From Lachnoclostridium sp. UBA903 (lineage in GTDB: Bacteria > Bacillota > Clostridia > Lachnospirales > Lachnospiraceae): DNA of 64,000 nt. How positions within the stretch are numbered: position 1 is the stretch's first letter; every line of letters starts with the position of its first letter. The position numbers and the translations under genes were made by a program. The notes beneath the pieces are model-generated. The model saw only the letters and a program-made list of their open reading frames with translations. It made no database searches and had not been told where the DNA came from. The stretch is taken from the NCBI GenBank assembly GCA_002294045.1, contig DBEP01000107.1:65187-129186 (forward strand), in the 5' to 3' direction. Below are positions 24,670 to 33,936 of this stretch, one piece after another.

Positions 24670-27600
24670 GCTTCCACCAATCCTTTCATCGCCGAGAACT
24701 GATTCTTTGTCTGTCGATAAATCTCAACTCTCGACAGTGCTTTAGGCGAATAGTTATTTTGTGTAAATACAAATGAGTTACCATTGTTTTGAGAATTTTC
24801 TCCATTTTGAATTTTCGCATCGTCCTGCCGGTTCATACCAGTACTGACAGATATCGCCCGTGTTCTGCTGAATAGAGCATTAATCCTGCTCGTTCCAGCT
24901 TCCACATTTGACAAATCGAGTACCGGTCTAATTGTAGGCTGAGTATCGATATCGCTGTTGATGACGTCGGTAATATTAGAAATGGCCTTACTCAAACCGT
25001 TCTTGGCAGATTCTGCTATTCCAGAACCGGCTTTGTAAGACTTCGACTCGTAGTCTCCAATTGCATTTACAAAGGCCAGGCCAAAGAAATCGCCGATTCT
25101 ATAACCAACCTTGGATGGAGAATGTTCATCAAGTTCTCTCGCGGCTGCTCTTGCTGCTGCGGCTGCCATTGCTCTTGCTCTTGCCTCAGCTTTGTAAGTA
25201 TTGGCACTAATACCTGCTGCGAACCCATCCACAAGATAAGAACCGGCTGAATAGAACTGGCTGTAGTAATCCTCAATTCCGCTTACAACTCCGGAAAGAC
25301 TTGATGTGAATGATTCTTTAACGGATGCGTCTTTAGACTTCACCCCAGTAATAAATTTAGCCATGCATTCTTGGCCTACACTCTGAAACTCATAATACTT
25401 ATTCTTGATTGCTGTTAGACATCCACTTATGATATTTGTGAATGTTGTTCTAGAATTCGTATCCTGGGATTTCACTCCAGCGATAAATTTGATCATGCAG
25501 TTGTTACCAGCTATCTGAAACTCTGATTGTTTGCTGTTGATGGCCGTTATTACCGCTTGAACAAGTGCCGTGAATGTCGTGGTAAGTGCCGTCTTCTCGG
25601 CATTAGCTGCGTTAATGAACGTTGTCAGCATAGTAGTAGCAACGGTAGTCACTCTGGAATTGGCATTTGTGAACGCACTGATGAACCCCTCGATTCCAGA
25701 ACTACCAAGAGCGGTTAGATTCTTACTAAATGTAGACATTCCGCTTGTGTCAACGCTGCTGATTCCCGTTGCAAGGTCTACCAATTTCCTAAACTCCGCA
25801 ATAACACCGGATAGCTGAGAGGTATTAACAGTGCTCACACTAGAATAGTACGAAGCGAACGATTGACCAAAGGATACCAATTTTGTTCCAAAAGCAGCAA
25901 TATCGTTATCTCCAGTAAACCAACTTACAATGCCGCCACTATTCGGAAGATTTGTCGATAACTCGGACAAAGCTTTTGCTGCATTTGCGGAGTTCATTAC
26001 CACATTAGCATCCAAACCTCTTACGCTGTCGGCATACGTTTTAAGACTAGGCCCAAATGCCGCTAATTCAGTTCCAAATGTAGAAAGAGTGTTGTCGCCA
26101 GTAAACCAGCTTACAGCTCCTCCTTGGTTTGGCAAGTTATTTGACATTTCTGCTAAAGCTTTTGCGGCATTAGCAGAATTGAGAATAACATTCGGCTCTA
26201 ATCCTCTTACACTGTCGGCATATGTTTTCAATACCGGACCAAATTTGGCAAGCTCATCTGCGAAACTCGATAAGCTATTATCGCCAGTGAACCAACTTAC
26301 AACTCCGCCTTGGTTTGGTAGATTACTAGCCATTTCGGCAAGTGTCTTAGCTGCATTCGCAGAATTTATTACAACGTTAGCGTCAAGTCCTTTTACACTG
26401 TCAGCATAAGCCTTAAGTTTAGGACCAAATTCAGCAAGTTCTTCGGCAAATGCTGACAAACTATTTTCACCGGCGAACCAACCAGCTACTCCACCACTAT
26501 TGGGTATCTCTTTTGCAAACTCGGCAAGTGCCTTAGCAGCATTCGCAGATGACTCCACGACAGAACCGTCAACACCCTTAATAGATTCATAGTAATCGTT
26601 AAAATATGGACCGAATTCTGCCAGTTCTTTGCCGAACTTAGTCATCGAAGATCCACCAGTAAACCAGGATGTCAGACCTTCGAGAATATTTGCGGCTGTA
26701 AGAATAAGAATTGTTTCGGCTAGAGCTCTTACGCCGTCCATAGTTGAAGCGTCGATACTTTTTGCCCCTTCTATAAACGGTTGTATATTAGTCATGAACG
26801 TTGATAAATCAGATCCAATCTTAGGAAAGCTGCTAGAAACACCGCCCATAAAACCACCGATAATACCGCCGATAAACGAACCAATAGCATTCCCAATGCC
26901 TTGCATCAGCTCGGCACCTTCATTAATCAGCCAGTTCAATCCCGGAAGTTGTGCTAAAGCTCCAATAGCCGCCAATACAAGCGCCAGTTCAGCTATTACG
27001 ACGCCCATTCCAAGGACTCCGACCATAGCACCAGGCACTAATGCAGCCACAGCTGATAAAGCAACCATTATAGCAGACAACAGACCGATACCCACAATAC
27101 CTTTGAGTAAGGCGTCGACATCTATTCCGCTAAGAGCATCCACGATGCCGGAGAAGAACGCCATTAGTACATCAATAGCTGCTTTGATTAGGCCTGGTAG
27201 ATTTCTAGCTACACCCTCGAGAACTCCAATGAGAAACTGGAATATAGAGTCAACAATCTGGGGGGTATACTCGACAAGGGCCACTAATACTCCAGCGACA
27301 AGCTCCAGAACACCATTAGCGATTGCAGGAACACATTCTACCAGTACGTCAATAAGACTAAGAACTATGGCTTTAACCGCTTCTCCGATAGCAGGTGCGC
27401 CTTCTGCAATAACACCGCAGAATGCTATAATTCCTTCACCAATCTTTTCAATTACTGCTGGAATAAGGCTTGCTACTCCTGTAATAACGACAGTCAATGA
27501 GGCCACGATAGCCGTTGCCCCGGCCGCTCCGGCCGCTGCCAATGCTGTGAATCCTACCGCCAAAGCCGACAAACCAGCCCCAGCAGCAAGTAAACCTGCT

Positions 27601-30600
27601 CCGATTCCAAGCACGCCAACTCCGATAAGAGCGAATGCCCCACCGAGAGCTAAAATCGTAGGTACAAGGGGAGTGAGCACTGCTCCGGCCACACCAATAA
27701 CAGTAAATGCCCCAGCGATAGTTGCAAGTCCCTTCGCAATTGACTCCCAACTCATAGCTCCTAAGATACTTAAAACTGGGGTTAACGCCGCTAAAGCTGC
27801 CACTGCTACAAGCATGGCCACTGATCCGGCTAAGGTTCCATTCATCGCATTAAGACCAATCGCAAGAATACCCATAGAACCGCCCAAAGTAACTAACCCT
27901 TTAGCGATTTCTTCCCAACTCATTCCGCCCATCTTATCAAGAGCATTCGCCAAGATAACAAGAGCTGTTGATACGGCTATTAATCCTGCACTGATGCCAA
28001 CCATGTTTTTGGGCATGAAATTAACAGCTACAGTAACCGCAAGCAAAGCGCCAGCCATACCAGTAAGACCTTTCGCAAGTTCTTCCCATGACATTGAAGC
28101 CATGTCTTGAACAGCGGAAGCAAAGATTTTCATTGCCGCTCCAATAGCAATAAGGGCAACGCCGGTTGAGATGACATGTTTTGCATTTCCGGTAAGGTTT
28201 GTGAATATAGCGATTTCGGCAAGTAGCACACCAATAGCGGTAAGACCCTTTCCAATTTCGCCCCAGTTCATTTGGGCAAAATCCGCGCACGCAGAAGCGA
28301 GAATCTTTATGGCTGCGGCAAGAATGACAATCCCTGTCGCAGTTGTAATAGATTTACCACTGAATTTGGCAGTGTTCAGAAATAGAGAAATTTCTGCCAT
28401 CAGAACGCCAACTCCAACTAAACCCTTAGCAAGCTCACCCCAACTAAGTTGAGACAGATCCTCACAAGCAGAAGCTAAGATTTTAATAGCCGCTGCAAAT
28501 ATAACCATCTGAGTAGCTCCCTTAATCATCGTAGAGGAACCGCTACCCATAATTTTAGCAGCAGCGACCATTGTTGCTGTCAATCCAACAACCCCGACCA
28601 ACCCTGTAACCATCTCATCAAAGTCAAGTTCGCCTATCTTCTTCAAAGCTGAAGCAAGAATAAGGACCGCTACGGAAATACTGATCATAGCTGCACAGGT
28701 CTTTGTAACACCTGTAAGATTTCCACTGATTTTGCCAAACAGGGCCATTGAACCCATTAAATCGGCAAATAGAACAGTGATTGCACCAAGAGAAGCACTT
28801 AGTTTTTCGCTATCAATCAAGGATATAACCAAGATAGATGCGGCGAGAATACCAATAGCACTCGCAATCTTAAGTAATGTACCGGCTTTAAGTTGAGTTT
28901 GATAAGCTTCTAAACAACCTCTTACACCATCGAAAATATCAACAATACCATCAGTAAGATCTTGAAATCCCTTAAAGGTGTCCGTAACACTTTTCAAAAA
29001 CTTCATGAGACCTATACCAATGCCTCCAGCAATAAGGCTATTTATAATATCCAGAAATCCGTCAAAGTCAGCGTTTCCAATCTTTTCAACAAGACCTCCG
29101 GTCAATGAACCTAGTGCAGAAGCAATACCACCAACTATAGTTTTAACCCCTTTCCATAAAGCTTCGAGAGCCTGTAGGAATTTACTGTTAGCTAATGCTT
29201 CACCCATCAGTTCTATTGCGACTACTACGCCCGACTTCATTTCACCGGCAGCTTCTCCAACCTGAGACATTCTTTCATGTACCCTTTTGAGAAACGAATG
29301 AAATATCTCCAAACCAGGAAAATTAAATTTCTCACCAACCGCTTTGATAAAATCTTTAACTGCGGTGGCTGCGGTTTTAACGAAACCAACAAGACCCTGC
29401 ATAGCTTTATTAAAGATATCAGTAGTCTTTATCGTTTCGTCGAGCTGAACAAGCCAATCACCCCAAGATGCGGTTACACCTAGGATGCCGCCACCAAGAG
29501 TGCTAAATCCTCCGAATAGGGGACTAACTGCATTAAAAACAGCTACAAAAGCTTGTCTGATAATATCCAGAACAGCAAATAAACCTTTAAAGGTAGATTT
29601 GAGATTTGCAGATGTATTTTCACTAAGCTTAAGCTTTGCCGTTAGATTACGAAGACCCTCACTAAAGGCAACTAACTGTTTAGCCGTGATAGGGGGGAAT
29701 ATCTCTCTGAAAGCCTCTTTGACTGGTGTAATAATACTAACTACACCCTCAAATGCGTTTCGTACAGCTTCTATTACTGCTGTTCGACCGCCAAGGTCTT
29801 TCCAACCTTGAAGCATCTCATTTCGAGCATTAGCAGATTCGTTGATAATACCACCAAGAACGTCACTTACCTCGGTCAGAAGTTCTTTGGCTTCTTCAAA
29901 ATCACCAATAATAATTTCCCAGCTCTGCGTCCATCCAGACTGCGCGGCTTCCTTAAGAGTATCCCAAAGCTGAGTAAAAGTTTTGACTTTGGTCGCAGCA
30001 TCATTAGCAGTTTGACCCATTTTAATGATGGATTTTATCTGCTCTTCGGTATAACCCATTGTACGAAGCTGGTCTTCATTAAGATCACCAGTGAACTTAG
30101 CCAGAGTTTCTGTCAAAACCTCGGATGTAAGCCATCCGTTCTTCAATGTTTCACGGAAGCTACCTTCATCTTTAATCATCTGGTCGATTGCAATACCATG
30201 AACCTTAACAGTTTCCTTTAATGCGTCTTGGAAAACAGCGCCACCCATACCAGCGTTAACAACCGAGTTCCAGTCCTGTAATTTTACAGTACCAGAAGCT
30301 AATGCCTGAGAAAGCTGATACATTGCCGTACTTGCTTGTTGTGATGTAGAACCTGACACAGCTGCAAGGTTTGCAATACCTTTAATTGCTGATACTGATT
30401 GATCCAAATCCACGCCAGCTGCCGTAAACGTACCAATATTACGGGTCATTTCCGTAAAATTGTAGATTGTCATATCGGCATACTTATTCAACTCGTCGAG
30501 CGCATTATTTACTTGATCTAAGGTCGTCCCTTTAGAAGAAGTATTTGCTAAGATCGTTTGAACAGCGTTAATCTGTGTCTCATATTCCGCGAAACCTGTT

Positions 30601-30920
30601 TTGATAGGGTCAATAGTCAAAGCAGAAACAATTTTCTTTCCTGCATTCAAAGCCGAGTTTGTTATGTTAGCAAGGGCGGTTATTGCCATGACTTCGAGAG
30701 CCGAAAACTTAACTCGAACCGTCTCAACGGCACCACTAAGTCCTGACATATTGCAGTTTTTAGCTGCCGCATTTACGTTTTCCAAGCCTTTGGCCGCGCC
30801 TTCAAGGTTCAAACTTCGTTTTAGTTTGTCAATCGTTGATAAGCTGGTTTGAACATTGTTTTCAAACTGTTTATTGTCAAAACGCATTTCAACGACTCTT
30901 TGATCGACGGTCGTACTCAT
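24666..30920 (-). CDS. Tail tape measure protein (2084 aa)
   Basis: The longest gene of the window encodes a 2084-residue protein. The N-terminus matches the tape measure family (MRFDNKQFENNVQTSLSTIDKLKRSL; DWNSVVNAGMGGAVFQDAL). It contains many hydrophobic helices (about residues 690-1330) and two sets of tandem repeats. A C-terminal segment (DEHSPSKVGYRIGDFFG) is typical of tape measures. By the usual rule of about 1.5 angstrom per residue the tail would be near 300 nm. It overlaps the head-tail gene upstream by 4 bases. Confidence 0.93.
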   Translation of the reverse strand: MSTTVDQRVVEMRFDNKQFENNVQTSLSTIDKLKRSLNLEGAAKGLENVNAAAKNCNMSGLSGAVETVRVKFSALEVMAITALANITNSALNAGKKIVSALTIDPIKTGFAEYETQINAVQTILANTSSKGTTLDQVNNALDELNKYADMTIYNFTEMTRNIGTFTAAGVDLDQSVSAIKGIANLAAVSGSTSQQASTAMYQLSQALASGTVKLQDWNSVVNAGMGGAVFQDALKETVKVHGIAIDQMIKDEGSFRETLKNGWLTSEVLTETLAKFTGDLNEDQLRTMGYTEEQIKSIIKMGQTANDAATKVKTFTQLWDTLKEAAQSGWTQSWEIIIGDFEEAKELLTEVSDVLGGIINESANARNEMLQGWKDLGGRTAVIEAVRNAFEGVVSIITPVKEAFREIFPPITAKQLVAFSEGLRNLTAKLKLSENTSANLKSTFKGLFAVLDIIRQAFVAVFNAVSPLFGGFSTLGGGILGVTASWGDWLVQLDETIKTTDIFNKAMQGLVGFVKTAATAVKDFIKAVGEKFNFPGLEIFHSFLKRVHERMSQVGEAAGEMKSGVVVAIELMGEALANSKFLQALEALWKGVKTIVGGIASALGSLTGGLVEKIGNADFDGFLDIINSLIAGGIGIGLMKFLKSVTDTFKGFQDLTDGIVDIFDGVRGCLEAYQTQLKAGTLLKIASAIGILAASILVISLIDSEKLSASLGAITVLFADLMGSMALFGKISGNLTGVTKTCAAMISISVAVLILASALKKIGELDFDEMVTGLVGVVGLTATMVAAAKIMGSGSSTMIKGATQMVIFAAAIKILASACEDLSQLSWGELAKGLVGVGVLMAEISLFLNTAKFSGKSITTATGIVILAAAIKILASACADFAQMNWGEIGKGLTAIGVLLAEIAIFTNLTGNAKHVISTGVALIAIGAAMKIFASAVQDMASMSWEELAKGLTGMAGALLAVTVAVNFMPKNMVGISAGLIAVSTALVILANALDKMGGMSWEEIAKGLVTLGGSMGILAIGLNAMNGTLAGSVAMLVAVAALAALTPVLSILGAMSWESIAKGLATIAGAFTVIGVAGAVLTPLVPTILALGGAFALIGVGVLGIGAGLLAAGAGLSALAVGFTALAAAGAAGATAIVASLTVVITGVASLIPAVIEKIGEGIIAFCGVIAEGAPAIGEAVKAIVLSLIDVLVECVPAIANGVLELVAGVLVALVEYTPQIVDSIFQFLIGVLEGVARNLPGLIKAAIDVLMAFFSGIVDALSGIDVDALLKGIVGIGLLSAIMVALSAVAALVPGAMVGVLGMGVVIAELALVLAAIGALAQLPGLNWLINEGAELMQGIGNAIGSFIGGIIGGFMGGVSSSFPKIGSDLSTFMTNIQPFIEGAKSIDASTMDGVRALAETILILTAANILEGLTSWFTGGSSMTKFGKELAEFGPYFNDYYESIKGVDGSVVESSANAAKALAEFAKEIPNSGGVAGWFAGENSLSAFAEELAEFGPKLKAYADSVKGLDANVVINSANAAKTLAEMASNLPNQGGVVSWFTGDNSLSSFADELAKFGPVLKTYADSVRGLEPNVILNSANAAKALAEMSNNLPNQGGAVSWFTGDNTLSTFGTELAAFGPSLKTYADSVRGLDANVVMNSANAAKALSELSTNLPNSGGIVSWFTGDNDIAAFGTKLVSFGQSFASYYSSVSTVNTSQLSGVIAEFRKLVDLATGISSVDTSGMSTFSKNLTALGSSGIEGFISAFTNANSRVTTVATTMLTTFINAANAEKTALTTTFTALVQAVITAINSKQSEFQIAGNNCMIKFIAGVKSQDTNSRTTFTNIISGCLTAIKNKYYEFQSVGQECMAKFITGVKSKDASVKESFTSSLSGVVSGIEDYYSQFYSAGSYLVDGFAAGISANTYKAEARARAMAAAAARAAARELDEHSPSKVGYRIGDFFGLAFVNAIGDYESKSYKAGSGIAESAKNGLSKAISNITDVINSDIDTQPTIRPVLDLSNVEAGTSRINALFSRTRAISVSTGMNRQDDAKIQNGENSQNNGNSFVFTQNNYSPKALSRVEIYRQTKNQFSAMKGLVEA
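25850..26680 (-). repeat. Five-fold 186-bp (62-residue) repeat in the tape measure gene
   Basis: A GTAAACC/GTGAACC-type landmark recurs at 25915, 26101, 26287, 26473 and 26659, exactly 186 bases apart. The protein unit has the form AxFGxELAEFGPxLKxYADS, then VVxNSANAAKALAE, then NLPNxGGxxSWFTG. Outer copies are more diverged than inner ones. Copy number change here would alter tail length in fixed steps. Confidence 0.85.
27700..28660 (-). repeat. About 59-residue repeat with SWEELAKGL motif in the tape measure gene
   Basis: Hydrophobic units of about 59 residues recur, each with an (M/L)SWEE(L/I)AKGL core followed by a small-residue-rich helix and then an AAxKILASA-type helix. At least six units are recognisable. 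They are more diverged at DNA level than the 186-bp repeats. Confidence 0.7.
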
Positions 30921-31294
30921 AGCTTAGTAACCTCCCTCCATGCGTTATTTGCAATTTGGTCAAAAATAGGCTGGATAGCAGGATTGATGTAATCTCGCCC
31001 CTGTACCCAGCCGCCGGTTCCCGTCCCATGCCCATACTGTAGAATAATGGCTATTGGAACTCCATTTTGAATATTAGAGTTGTAAAAAGTAATCGTTGCA
31101 GTCCCGTTTCGGTTTACAATCTTGTAATACCACGAATTTGCTGTTTGTCCGGAGTCGACAGGTGTTGCAGACGCAAGGGCGGCCACTCCCTCCCGACCGT
31201 ACTTGTCGAGATCTCCGAGACGAACGGCCTCTTTGCTTTTCTCTAAGAAACGTGTCAGTTTAGAGAAGTCACCCTTTTGTCTGAAACTTATCAT
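30917..31294 (-). CDS. HK97 gp10-like head-tail/tail completion protein
   Basis: The 125-residue protein shows the HK97-gp10 pattern: an N-terminal helix, VAALASATPVDSGQTANSWYYKI (residues about 37-59) and LQYGHGTGTGGWVQGRDYINPAI near residue 85. It normally joins head and tail. Its place between the amidase and the tape measure, far from the other connectors, is unusual. GGAGAATTCGT precedes the ATG. Confidence 0.75.
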   Translation of the reverse strand: MISFRQKGDFSKLTRFLEKSKEAVRLGDLDKYGREGVAALASATPVDSGQTANSWYYKIVNRNGTATITFYNSNIQNGVPIAIILQYGHGTGTGGWVQGRDYINPAIQPIFDQIANNAWREVTKL

Positions 31295-31312
31295 ACGAAT
31301 TCTCCTCTCCTT

Positions 31313-32245
31313 TTATAGAAGTTCGTTCACTCTCTTCTGCACAGCAGAGTAGTCATATCCGGCTTTAGTTATACGGTCTTTTCTGTCTTGACCGTTGCCC
31401 CATAGACCTTGAAGGACTTCTCGTGCGATTTCATCAACACTCTTCTTCGATGTTGTTGCCACTGCCGTCCCGCTCTTTGTAGTAATATAGGTGTCAAATC
31501 CTGCTGCTTTGAGCTTAGAGGCCATAGCATCGGCATTTGTTTTCTTACTGTAAGCGCCTACCTGAATCTTATAAAGATTATCAACCTTCACCATGTAAGT
31601 CTCAAAACCTTTAGCTTTTACTTTAGCCAACATTACGTCGGCGTTAGTTTTGTTGCTAAATGCGCCAGTCTGAACCCGATACAACACTTCCGAAGTCCGG
31701 TCGGTCTTATCAGCAGAAGAAACACCGAGTTTAGTGTTTACTTCAGATGCAATCTGACCGAGACGGTTGTAGATATAATCGCCAGGACAGGACTTGTTAG
31801 CAAACCAACGATGAACTGTCATGTTCTGCTTGTCCGGCTGTCCAATAAAAGACTTGTCGGCCTTCCATTTAAGTTCTTTGATACCATTACGCTTACAAAT
31901 ATCAGTACAAAGCTCGATAAGAGCCTTGTGAACCCTGTCATTAATTGCGTAAGGATGCGTCGTATCGCTCGCACATTCTATAGTAATAGCACGATTATCA
32001 TTTGCAACGTTGGATGAACACCAAGAACGATCTTTTTCCTCAACATACATTCCGATTCGCCCATCCGAACCAATTCCATAGTTGGAAGAAGCCTGTTTAG
32101 ACGCCGGTGCGAAGACATTACCCAAAGTCTCAACAGATAATTGTCCAACCATGCAATGAATTGTAATAGTGTCAATCTTATGATTTCTCGAAGTCGATTT
32201 ATTAGGGCTGATTTTTGTATAACCAACCAGTGGGCTGTTACTCAT
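31313..32245 (-). CDS. Endolysin: N-acetylmuramoyl-L-alanine amidase with SPOR and CW_7 domains
   Basis: The 310-residue protein has an amidase_2 domain (residues about 20-165: DTITIHCMVG with zinc His30, then ITIECASD and HRWFANKSCPGDYIY). A SPOR-like domain follows (VLYRVQTGAFSNKTNADVML and YKIQVGAYSKKTNADAMA, about 185-255). The C-terminus is a CW_7-type wall-binding unit (VDEIAREVLQGLWGNGQDRKDRITKAGYDY). It cleaves the amide bond between MurNAc and the stem peptide at lysis. The holin gene ends 2 bases upstream. Confidence 0.88.
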   Translation of the reverse strand: MSNSPLVGYTKISPNKSTSRNHKIDTITIHCMVGQLSVETLGNVFAPASKQASSNYGIGSDGRIGMYVEEKDRSWCSSNVANDNRAITIECASDTTHPYAINDRVHKALIELCTDICKRNGIKELKWKADKSFIGQPDKQNMTVHRWFANKSCPGDYIYNRLGQIASEVNTKLGVSSADKTDRTSEVLYRVQTGAFSNKTNADVMLAKVKAKGFETYMVKVDNLYKIQVGAYSKKTNADAMASKLKAAGFDTYITTKSGTAVATTSKKSVDEIAREVLQGLWGNGQDRKDRITKAGYDYSAVQKRVNELL

Positions 32246-32247
32246 TA

Positions 32248-32559
32248 TTAATCCTCCTTAATACTTTGAATCTGTTTAATCATCTGAACGACTTTATCGT
32301 AACCAACCGTAGAGACCAGAAAGCCGAGATACATAAGAATAACAATTTCAACTCCAATCTTTACAGAAAAGATGATGTCGTTCATGATAATATAGATAAC
32401 ACAAATAGCACATGCAATTACGACTGAAAGAATAGCGGCTAGAACATTTGAAGAGTACTTAACGTTTGTGCCGTCGAGCAACTTCTTAACTCCTTCGACC
32501 GTAAGATTGGTAGCAACAGAAACGATCAAAAGAGCTGTAGTTAAAAAAGAAAATGGCAT
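32248..32559 (-). CDS. Phage holin
   Basis: The 103-residue protein has three hydrophobic segments (FLTTALLIVSVATNL, VLAAILSVVIACAICVIYII, IGVEIVILMYLGFLVSTVG) and a charged C-terminus. AGGAGG lies 8 bases before ATG 32559. It directly precedes the amidase, so it should make the membrane lesion that releases or activates the endolysin. Confidence 0.75.
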   Translation of the reverse strand: MPFSFLTTALLIVSVATNLTVEGVKKLLDGTNVKYSSNVLAAILSVVIACAICVIYIIMNDIIFSVKIGVEIVILMYLGFLVSTVGYDKVVQMIKQIQSIKED

Positions 32560-32572
32560 GGTTAAACCTCCT

Positions 32573-32866
32573 TTATTCAATAGGCTCGTCATTTGACGGC
32601 GTGTCTTGAAGTAACTTGTTTAGTCTCTTTTCACGTTCTTCGAAAAAGGTTTCGAAAAGCGCTTTTAGAAAATAACCAATCATTACTCCGATAACAGTGC
32701 TGGCAATAGTGCTGGAAAGTGATTCCGCAATTTGCTCCTTTCCCATAAAAGCAAGAATGTACGATAACTGTAGATCCACCAATGAGACGATGAGAATCGC
32801 AGTAACCGCTTTCTTTGTAAAAGTTGTAAGCCACGTCTTATAACGTGTTTTTTGTTTATTTTTCAT
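32573..32866 (-). CDS. Small membrane protein of the lysis cassette
   Basis: The 97-residue protein has a basic N-terminus, two hydrophobic segments (AVTAILIVSLVDLQLSYILAFMG and SSTIASTVIGVMIGYFLKALF) and a charged tail. It lies 13 bases before the holin. It could be a second holin or an antiholin; nothing in the sequence decides between them. GAGGTA precedes the ATG. Confidence 0.6.
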   Translation of the reverse strand: MKNKQKTRYKTWLTTFTKKAVTAILIVSLVDLQLSYILAFMGKEQIAESLSSTIASTVIGVMIGYFLKALFETFFEEREKRLNKLLQDTPSNDEPIE

Positions 32867-32878
32867 TACCTCATTACC

Positions 32879-33421
32879 TCATCCTCTCGTATTTAATTGC
32901 TTTCTACGAGCAGCGTTTAAAACAGAATTTCGACTCATAATGTCTTTCTTACTTCTCTTTTTAGGTGGCTGATTTTTAATGTCACAAACCTTAATTAAAG
33001 TGAGAAGTCGATTAAGATGCCATTTCTGACACTCAAATGGGATGTTTAAGGCTATCATCCAGTAGTAGATAAGCTCCGCTGTGATCTGCTCTCCGCTATA
33101 TCTTCCAGTCTTATCCTCTGAAAAATAAGTAGCAGTCATAGGAGTTTCTATATATTTGTTAACTTGGTCGATGTTTTCGTTAGTAAGATATTGATATACC
33201 TCGGGATTGACGTTCTGCGTGATTGTCATACTTTTTATGTAATCCAAAGTTTCTTCGAACGTTTTTTCCTGTTTAGAAAGAAACGCCTTACACCATTTGG
33301 ATTCCCATTTTGAAAGAGAGACGAGAGAATGCTCCAATTGCAGCGTCTGTCCCTTCGAGTAAACAAATTCTTGCTTTTGTTCATCCCATTGCTCGACGGC
33401 TGGTATTGTAAGTTGAAGCAT
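32879..33421 (-). CDS. Tail assembly chaperone-like protein
   Basis: The 180-residue protein contains LQLEHSLVSLSKWESKWCKAFLS near residue 27, a pattern of the second tail assembly chaperone in Firmicute siphophages, followed by a basic C-terminus. It probably coats the tape measure before tube polymerisation. It is a separate gene, not an obvious frameshift product of the preceding one, because a 26-base gap with its own start separates them. Confidence 0.65.
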   Translation of the reverse strand: MLQLTIPAVEQWDEQKQEFVYSKGQTLQLEHSLVSLSKWESKWCKAFLSKQEKTFEETLDYIKSMTITQNVNPEVYQYLTNENIDQVNKYIETPMTATYFSEDKTGRYSGEQITAELIYYWMIALNIPFECQKWHLNRLLTLIKVCDIKNQPPKKRSKKDIMSRNSVLNAARRKQLNTRG

Positions 33422-33447
33422 CTCTCAGACCTCCCATTACTTTTTTT

Positions 33448-33846
33448 CTACATCGTAGCCGGGTGCAGAGCCGGTGTCTGCTTGGGCATATCACCAGGAA
33501 CAATTCCGTTGACAAACTTACCAGCAGCATCGGCATCCGTAGCCAGCTCCATGAACAATTGAGAATACGCCTCGGTGTGGGAAAAAGCCGTGGCAATTTC
33601 ATCAGACTTAACAAATCTCTTCCCGTCGGGACTTTTCTCGCCGTACGCTTTCAATACCAGTTCTTTGAAAATCTTAATAATGGCAGGGGAGTCTTGGGCG
33701 GCGACAATCCTTGTAATCATTTCGGCAAGACCGCCGTTTGTACTCATCTCCATCTCCATTACTTCAGCTTTAGAAAGGTTGAAGTAAAAATCCTCGGTTC
33801 TTTCGGAGCCGTTGTAATCGGTATAAGTAATGGTTTTCTTTAACAT
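33448..33846 (-). CDS. Tail assembly chaperone (gpG-like)
   Basis: The 132-residue acidic protein begins MLKKTITYTDYNGSERTEDFYFNLSKAEVMEME, the signature of gpG-like tail chaperones that follow the major tail protein. AAAGGAG lies 9 bases before ATG 33846. An intrinsic terminator-like hairpin sits just upstream of this ribosome binding site. Confidence 0.75.
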   Translation of the reverse strand: MLKKTITYTDYNGSERTEDFYFNLSKAEVMEMEMSTNGGLAEMITRIVAAQDSPAIIKIFKELVLKAYGEKSPDGKRFVKSDEIATAFSHTEAYSQLFMELATDADAAGKFVNGIVPGDMPKQTPALHPATM

Positions 33847-33875
33847 AATAATTTTTCTCCTTTCAAATAAAAAAA

Positions 33876-33909
33876 GGGAGCCGCCAGCCAATCAGCTGAA
33901 ACGACTCCC
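33876..33909 (-). terminator. Hairpin plus U-run just ahead of the chaperone ribosome binding site
   Basis: GGGAG and CTCCC arms with an inner CAGC/GCTG pairing are followed on the minus strand by TTTTTTTATTTGAAAGGAG. It would end or attenuate transcription after the major tail protein gene. It is one of five such elements in the prophage. Confidence 0.7.
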
Positions 33910-33936
33910 TAAGCGAATTAATGTGATAATTGTTGT

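Noticed and set aside
26629..28110. 493-codon open frame on the plus strand
   Set aside because: It is the antisense shadow of the repeat-rich tape measure gene, with Pro/Ala/Thr-rich low-complexity sequence and no ribosome binding site.
33421..33500. Programmed frameshift linking the two tail chaperone genes
   Set aside because: A 26-base gap separates the genes and the second has its own start; no slippery heptamer was found at the end of the first.
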